Positions 58,397 through 64,000 of a stretch of 64,000 bases of DNA are shown here, piece by piece. Every line of letters begins with the position of its first letter. Positions within the stretch are counted from its first letter, which is position 1. Both the position numbers and the translations under genes were made by a program. The notes beneath the pieces are model-generated. The model did not search any database, was not told where the DNA came from, and saw only the letters and a list, made by a program, of their open reading frames with translations. The DNA is from Muribaculaceae bacterium. GTDB taxonomy: Bacteria > Bacteroidota > Bacteroidia > Bacteroidales > Muribaculaceae. Location: the NCBI GenBank assembly GCA_029058745.1, contig JAIDXM010000035.1, forward strand, positions 18,956 to 82,955, written 5' to 3'.

Positions 58397-59629
58397 ATGA
58401 AAGAGACAGAGAATAAATACACTGTGTTCACGCTTCCGAATGGTATGAGGACGGTGTGCTGGCATACGGATGGCCTTGTCAGCTATATCGGGATTGTGGT
58501 GAATGCCGGAAGCCGGGACGAAAGCCCGTCGCGTCATGGCCTTGCCCATTTCGTGGAACACACTATATTCAAGGGCACGCGGAGCCGCAAGAGCTGGCAG
58601 GTGTCGAGCCGTATGGAGGTGGTGGGAGGTGAACTCAACGCCTATACTTCCAAAGAGGAGACGATGGTATATACCAATGCGCCGGCCGGATATGAGGAAA
58701 GGGCCGTGGAGCTATTGGCCGATATTGTCTCTTCGAGCGTGTTCCCCCAGGGCGAGATTGAGAAGGAGAGGGAGGTGGTAATCGAGGAAATCAATAGTTA
58801 TCTCGACAGTCCGTCGGATTCTGTGTATGACGAATTTGAGGAGCTGGCATATGCCGGGTCGGGACTCGCCCATAATATTCTTGGAGATGCCGCAAGCGTA
58901 AGACTGCTCACCGGGGAGGATTGCCGTGATTTCATCGACAGGCATTATACACCTTCGGAAATGGTGGCCTATTGCTGTTCTCCGCTTGACCCGGAAAAGG
59001 TGAGGAGGCTCATGGAACGCCATTTCGGATGTCTCTGTTTCCCCGCTGCTCCCAGACTCAGGCAGGCGCCTCCTCCGATGTCTCCTTTCAATCTGCGGCA
59101 TGACAGGGGCAATCATCAGGCCAACACGATAATGGGCGCAAGGGTGTTCGGAAGAAAAGACCCTCGCAGGTTTGCGCTCTATCTGCTCAACAATTATCTT
59201 GGAGGCCCATGCATGAACTCACGCCTTAATCGTGAGTTGCGGGAGAAGAGAGGGTATGTCTATACTGTTGACAGCAACGTGTCGCTGATGAGCGACTGTG
59301 GACTGATGATGGTGTATTTCGGGTCTGACCCGGCTACTGTGGAGAAGTGCAGGCGTGTGGTGCTCGATGAGATTGACCGACTCGCGCAGTCGAGGATGTC
59401 GGATATGGCTTTCGAGAAGGTCAAACGGCAATACTGCGGGCAGCTCATCGTAAGTTCCGACCATATGGAAAACAGGGCTATGGCATTGGCCAAAAGTATC
59501 CTGTATTATGGGGAAATAAACGACATCTCAACCACGGCGGAGTGTATCCGTTCGGTGACTGCGGAACAGCTCAGGGAAGTGGCGGCGTTGCTGCCCCCTT
59601 CCGGGTTCGGGACTCTCTCTCTTGTTTGA
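58397..59629 (+). CDS. M16 family metallopeptidase (insulinase-like)
   Basis: HGLAHFVEHTIFKGT (HxxEH motif); ATG at 58397 preferred over 58208. Confidence 0.93.
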   Translation: MKETENKYTVFTLPNGMRTVCWHTDGLVSYIGIVVNAGSRDESPSRHGLAHFVEHTIFKGTRSRKSWQVSSRMEVVGGELNAYTSKEETMVYTNAPAGYEERAVELLADIVSSSVFPQGEIEKEREVVIEEINSYLDSPSDSVYDEFEELAYAGSGLAHNILGDAASVRLLTGEDCRDFIDRHYTPSEMVAYCCSPLDPEKVRRLMERHFGCLCFPAAPRLRQAPPPMSPFNLRHDRGNHQANTIMGARVFGRKDPRRFALYLLNNYLGGPCMNSRLNRELREKRGYVYTVDSNVSLMSDCGLMMVYFGSDPATVEKCRRVVLDEIDRLAQSRMSDMAFEKVKRQYCGQLIVSSDHMENRAMALAKSILYYGEINDISTTAECIRSVTAEQLREVAALLPPSGFGTLSLV

Positions 59630-59648
59630 TACTTAAACTGTATTTCAG

Positions 59649-60629
59649 ATGAAAATTGGGAATATCGACCTTGGCGAGCGTCCTGTAATGCTCGCGCCGA
59701 TGGAGGATGTCACGGATCCTTCGTTCCGCCTCATATGCCATGAGCAGGGGGCGCGGATGGTTTACACGGAGTTCGTGTCATCGGAGGCTCTTGTGCGTAA
59801 CATAGCTTCGACGGCGAGGAAACTTCAGATTGACGACCGTGAGCGTCCGGTGGCAATACAGATATATGGCAGGGAACCGGAGGCTATGGTGGAGGCCGCC
59901 AGGATGGTGGAGGCTGCCGGGCCTGACTTGATTGACATAAATTTCGGATGTCCCGTGAAGAAAGTGGCCGGGAAGGGGGCCGGGGCGGGAATGTTGCGCG
60001 ACATCCCTAAGATGCTTTCAATAACCGAGGCGGTGGTGAAGGCTGTATCGATTCCGGTGACGGTCAAGACCAGGCTTGGCTGGGACTGCGAGAATAAAGT
60101 CATCACGGATCTCGGCCCGCGACTCCAGGATTGTGGAATAGCGGCGCTTACGGTGCATGGACGCACCCGATCGCAGATGTACACGGGGGAGGCCGACTGG
60201 ACTTTGATAGGAGAGCTGAAGGCAGACCCGAGGATGGAGATTCCTGTGATAGGAAACGGCGATGTCACCACGCCTGAAAGGGCCGCAGAGGTGTTTGAGA
60301 AATATGGTGTTGACGGTATAATGATTGGACGTGGGGCCATAGGTGCGACGTGGATATTCCATGATGTGACCCAATATCTTGAGAAAGGGGAGTGGACTCC
60401 ATTGCCGGATGCCGAGAAGTTCTCGCTCATTCGTCGCCAGATTAGTGAGAGTATCGGGAGGATAGATGAATACAGAGGGATTTTGCATGTCAGAAGGCAT
60501 TTGGCGGCGACTCCTCTCTTCAAGGGGCTCCCTGATTTCAGACAGACCAGAATCAGGCTGCTACGTGCTGAGACTGCCGCCGAACTGGAACAGATAATCT
60601 GTGAAATAGAAGAACGGTATTTCGGCTAA
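59649..60629 (+). CDS. dusB: tRNA-dihydrouridine synthase (DusB-like)
   Basis: LAPMEDVTDPSFRLIC; INFGCPVKKVAGKGAGAGML; GDVTTPERAAEVF. Confidence 0.95.
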   Translation: MKIGNIDLGERPVMLAPMEDVTDPSFRLICHEQGARMVYTEFVSSEALVRNIASTARKLQIDDRERPVAIQIYGREPEAMVEAARMVEAAGPDLIDINFGCPVKKVAGKGAGAGMLRDIPKMLSITEAVVKAVSIPVTVKTRLGWDCENKVITDLGPRLQDCGIAALTVHGRTRSQMYTGEADWTLIGELKADPRMEIPVIGNGDVTTPERAAEVFEKYGVDGIMIGRGAIGATWIFHDVTQYLEKGEWTPLPDAEKFSLIRRQISESIGRIDEYRGILHVRRHLAATPLFKGLPDFRQTRIRLLRAETAAELEQIICEIEERYFG

Positions 60630-60764
60630 CGCGGGATGAGTCTCGTTATAAAATGTAGAGGGAGTCTTTGATTGCGGCCTGAGGATTGGTTTCCTTCGGC
60701 TTGGAGTGCGGCGGGAATGACGTTGTGGAAGATGTCCCTCGTTATTGAAATTAAGATTATTGAT

Positions 60765-61577
60765 ATGAAAAGGTTTCTACTGGTTTTTGTCGCCCTATGG
60801 GGGATATTGGCGTCACCGGCACAGGTGAAGGAGAGTTATAAGGTTGAGGTCGGACAATTTGACAAGCTCAAAGTGTCTGACAATGTCAATGTGGTATATC
60901 GTTGCCTCCCCGACTCGTCGGGTTATGTGCAGTATGTCGGCTCAAGGGAGTTCGCCGATGCTTTCATCATCACTCCCAAAGGTGGGACGTTGAGGATACA
61001 GGTGTCAACAGAAGATGTGGGCAATCCTGATTTGCCGACGTTATATGTTTATTCCGATTTCTTGACTTCCGTGGAAAATGCCTCGTCGTTTGCAGTTGTC
61101 GTGGAGAATCCGGCCCCATGTGCCGAATTCAGCGCCAAGGAAGTGGGCAATGGCTCGATTACGGTTGAGAATCTGCACGCAAATAAGGTGAAGGCGATGA
61201 TCGCCACGGGAAATGGCAGTGTCAACGTTTCCGGTCGGTGTCAGGAGGCTGAGCTGAAGATGCTGGGTACAGGGGTAATATCCGCCGACAGGCTTGAGGC
61301 GAATCAGGTGGATTGCAAGATATTGGGAAGCGGCACGATAGGGTGCTGGCCTGTGGAGCGGCTGACGGCTAAGGGCATCGGCTCTACTAAGATATATTAT
61401 AAGGGAGACCCTGTGGTGAAAAAGTCGGGAGGCGGGAAATTGTTCCGTCTTCCGGAAGGGGAACAACTTGACGCTGTCGTTGTGGAGGAGAACGCTGATG
61501 GCGGCCAGGATTCTGATGATGAGTATAGGAATGATGAGATGTCTGACGACGACTCGGATTCTGTGGTGGAAGATTAG
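60765..61577 (+). CDS. DUF2807/head GIN domain-containing secreted protein
   Basis: Signal MKRFLLVFVALWGILASPAQ; FDKLKVSDNVNVVYR; beta-helix-like repeats. Confidence 0.85.
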   Translation: MKRFLLVFVALWGILASPAQVKESYKVEVGQFDKLKVSDNVNVVYRCLPDSSGYVQYVGSREFADAFIITPKGGTLRIQVSTEDVGNPDLPTLYVYSDFLTSVENASSFAVVVENPAPCAEFSAKEVGNGSITVENLHANKVKAMIATGNGSVNVSGRCQEAELKMLGTGVISADRLEANQVDCKILGSGTIGCWPVERLTAKGIGSTKIYYKGDPVVKKSGGGKLFRLPEGEQLDAVVVEENADGGQDSDDEYRNDEMSDDDSDSVVED

Positions 61578-61607
61578 ACAGCGTAACATGCAGACTGAAC
61601 GTGGATT

Positions 61608-63083
61608 ATGAAGACCGATGGCAATCCCCCCGATTCCGTGCCGCTTAAACTGAAGACGGCGCGGACATTGAAGTGGAACACGATCGACCGCCTCGCGTCG
61701 CAGGTACTGTATGGGGTGGTTGGAGTGGTGCTCGCCAATGTCGTGTCAAAGGAAGATTTCGGCCTTGTCGGGGCGTTGCTTGTGTTTCAGGCATTCGCTA
61801 TCGTGTTTTCCGACAGTGGCTTCGGCGCCGCATTGCTTCAGAGTAAAGAACCGTCGGATGAAGATTATTCCACGGTGTTTTGGTTTAACCTCACTGTAAG
61901 TCTTGCGATTTATGTGATATTATGGTTCTGCTCTCCATTGATAGCGGATATTTTTCAGGGAGACACGCGCCTTATACCGTTGTCGAAGGTCATGTTTCTT
62001 ACGTTTGTCTTCAATGCGCTTGCGATAGTTCAGACCAACAGGCTCATGAAGCGGATGGATGTGAGGATGATAGCCGTGTCGAATGTCGTGGCTCAGTCGA
62101 TAGGCGGGGCAATTGGGATATGCCTCGCGCTTTTGGGGTATGGGGCGTGGGCGCTTGTGTGGCAGTCGGTGGCCTTGGCGGCGATAAAGACTACGATACT
62201 CTGGGTTGCCGGCGACTGGATTCCGACCTGCTGGATTAGGATGTCGTCGTTGCGGAAGATATGGAGGATAGGGCTGAGTGTGTTCTCATCGTCGATGCTC
62301 AACACTCTGTTCCTGACAATCTATTCGTTTGTAATCGGCGCTGCCTATTCCTTGAGAGATTTGGGAGTCTATTCGCAGGCCGACAAATGGAGTAAGATGG
62401 GGACAGCCTCATTGTCGCAGATTCTGACGGCCTCATTTGTGCCGCTTCTTTCAAGGTTTCAGGATGATGACCGGGATTTCAGAAGGTATGTGAGAAAAAT
62501 CAACCGGTTTACGGCGTTTGTGCTATTTCCCGCGATGGCAGGGCTTGCTTCTGTAGGACTGTCGCTTTTTCATACCTTCTTTGGCGACAAATGGGATGCT
62601 GCTGTGCTCCTTTTCCAGATATTGTGCGTTAGGGGAGTGTTTGTGGTCCTTGTGTCGCTTTATGGCAATTATATGCTCTCCAAAGGATATGGCCGACGGC
62701 TCTTCATAATTGAGCTGGTCAAGGACTGTGCGATTGCAGTGGCCATACTCGCCACTGTCTTTTCCGGAAGCCTGTCTCTGCTGGTATGGGGACAGCTGTG
62801 GGCCTCGGTGCTGACCTGGGTCATTGTAGTGTGGCTTGCGGGAAGTTCGATAGGATACGGGATGGCGGGCATGATTACGGATTTGATTCCTTTCGTCCTC
62901 GTGTCATTGGCCATGTGTGTTGCATGTTGGCTCTTGGGAATGCTGGCGTTGCCTCCGTTGGTGGCGCTGATGGTGCAGATGGCGGGGGGAGGAGCCGTCT
63001 ATATCGGTATAATGTGGATAATGCGCTTCCCTGAGCTGAAAGAGGCCGCCGGCTATCTTCTCGGGCGTTTCAGGCGACATTGA
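61608..63083 (+). CDS. Polysaccharide flippase (Wzx/oligosaccharide translocase family)
   Basis: LKWNTIDRLASQVLYGVVGVVLANVVSKEDFGLVGALLVFQAFAIVFSDSGFGAALLQ. Confidence 0.9.
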   Translation: MKTDGNPPDSVPLKLKTARTLKWNTIDRLASQVLYGVVGVVLANVVSKEDFGLVGALLVFQAFAIVFSDSGFGAALLQSKEPSDEDYSTVFWFNLTVSLAIYVILWFCSPLIADIFQGDTRLIPLSKVMFLTFVFNALAIVQTNRLMKRMDVRMIAVSNVVAQSIGGAIGICLALLGYGAWALVWQSVALAAIKTTILWVAGDWIPTCWIRMSSLRKIWRIGLSVFSSSMLNTLFLTIYSFVIGAAYSLRDLGVYSQADKWSKMGTASLSQILTASFVPLLSRFQDDDRDFRRYVRKINRFTAFVLFPAMAGLASVGLSLFHTFFGDKWDAAVLLFQILCVRGVFVVLVSLYGNYMLSKGYGRRLFIIELVKDCAIAVAILATVFSGSLSLLVWGQLWASVLTWVIVVWLAGSSIGYGMAGMITDLIPFVLVSLAMCVACWLLGMLALPPLVALMVQMAGGGAVYIGIMWIMRFPELKEAAGYLLGRFRRH

Positions 63084-63845
63084 ATGTCCGTCAGGTGACT
63101 TCCATCGAGGAACGTACGGCACAAATCGGGGAAAGCTACATCCGTTTCATTTCATATCCGTATCGTGTCGCAGACGTTTTATACTCCGATAGAATGATAC
63201 CCCGTGCTTTATGATTCAATTTATATCGCATACAGAAGGATAGTCAGCTTCCGCCTGGATTCATGGATTATTTGAAAGTCATCATTGTTTGTCATTTGCT
63301 GTAAAAATGGGCTCGCCAATAGGATGTTTCTGAGAAGTCTTGTCATGAGCCACGATATACAGTAAGGGCAAACAAGGAAAATATACGTGAAGAGTAATTC
63401 AGGAATATGTAAAGGAGGAATGTATAAGAGATAAGCGATAATAGTGGCATGTAAGGAGAGTCTGGAGTGATTATAGTCGCAACAGTAAGTATTTGTGCAT
63501 TTCTGAGGGTAGGGACATGTCTTTGGCACTAATCTTTACCCATAAATAGACTAAATATTTAATTCTCAATATTTTATTTAAAGCATTAACATGTTGATTA
63601 TCAAAATTTAGTCGTTTGTAGGTAATGCTTATTGCCTTTGGCATGTAGGATTTGCACAGGTGTAAAATGCACATTTATTTTGTGTGTTGACTATAAATGG
63701 ACAAAATATAGGGTTCTTCAGCAGAAGGATTACATGTAAAATCAGAAAATGGGAAAAGATGTAAAATTTGATAAAGTGTAAGTGGGTGAATATTAGTAAT
63801 ATGATAATTAAGTTGTAAAAAAGTTGTAAAAAAACATCAAAATAA

Positions 63846-63877
63846 TTTGGAGGAGTCACAAAAAGTTTATAACTTTG
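63846..63877 (+). promoter_or_regulatory. Promoter TTTG-N20-TAACTTTG for tRNA-Phe
   Basis: TTTG 63846-63849, TAACTTTG 63870-63877. Confidence 0.75.
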
Positions 63878-63929
63878 CACTCGCAAACGACAAGGAACGA
63901 CAGTTGAAAAACAGTTTCTAAAGTCAAAA

Positions 63930-64000
63930 GGTGCCATAGCTCAGTTGGTAGAGCAAAGGACTGAAAATCCTTGTGTCCCCGGTTCGATTCCTGGTGGCAC
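63930..64000 (+). tRNA. tRNA-Phe (GAA), last 1-2 bases beyond window
   Basis: GGTGCCATAGCTCAGTTGGTAGAGCAAAGGACTGAAAATCCTTGTGTCCCCGGTTCGATTCCTGGTGGCAC. Confidence 0.97.

Noticed and set aside
63221-63937. Minus-strand ORFs of 67-102 aa before tRNA-Phe
   Set aside because: AT-rich, Leu/Ile/Phe-rich translations, one overlaps the tRNA and its promoter; not supported as genes.
1-64000. CRISPR array, transposon or prophage
   Set aside because: No regularly spaced repeats, transposase, integrase or phage structural proteins recognised in the ORF track.

Overview
The window is a gene-dense segment of a Bacteroidota/Bacteroidales chromosome. I infer a Muribaculaceae-like host from the SusC/SusD genes, DUF5683, DUF4836-like and DUF2027/Smr proteins, and from TTTG-N19/20-TAnnTTTG promoters. 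I see no CRISPR array, transposase, prophage or rRNA operon. Main blocks, left to right: MsbA-like ABC exporter tail; PurN-like/CD225 fusion plus DUF2752; parA-parB-DUF5683-mltD; MATE pump; TolC/HlyD/ABC-2/ABC-2 efflux operon; SlyD-like FKBP; spoT with a 7TM-HD phosphohydrolase; ribH; SIS-domain isomerase, thioesterase, DUF721 and recF; upp, ribF, HAD; pfkA; tRNA-Tyr; aspartate aminotransferase; lipoprotein with ABC/FtsX-type operon; Sus-like starch locus (SusC/D/E/F); lone sufB; phoH; Smr; DUF695; GH13 amylase; tRNA-Leu; rpoN; TPR; ClC; DUF6377-like regulator; M16 peptidase; dusB; DUF2807; flippase; tRNA-Phe at the right edge. The observations I rate highest are: (1) a protein-free, probably non-coding RNA gene at about 55980-56250 (-), with a consensus promoter, a structured 5' end and a terminator; (2) a second compact RNA candidate at about 20055-20195 (-), whose terminator T-tract contains the -33 box of the spoT promoter; (3) two perfect spacer-free palindromes (62 bp and 56 bp) between convergent genes; (4) a PurN-like N-terminal half fused to a CD225/dispanin membrane domain. 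All family names come from reading the protein sequences; no database search was run.
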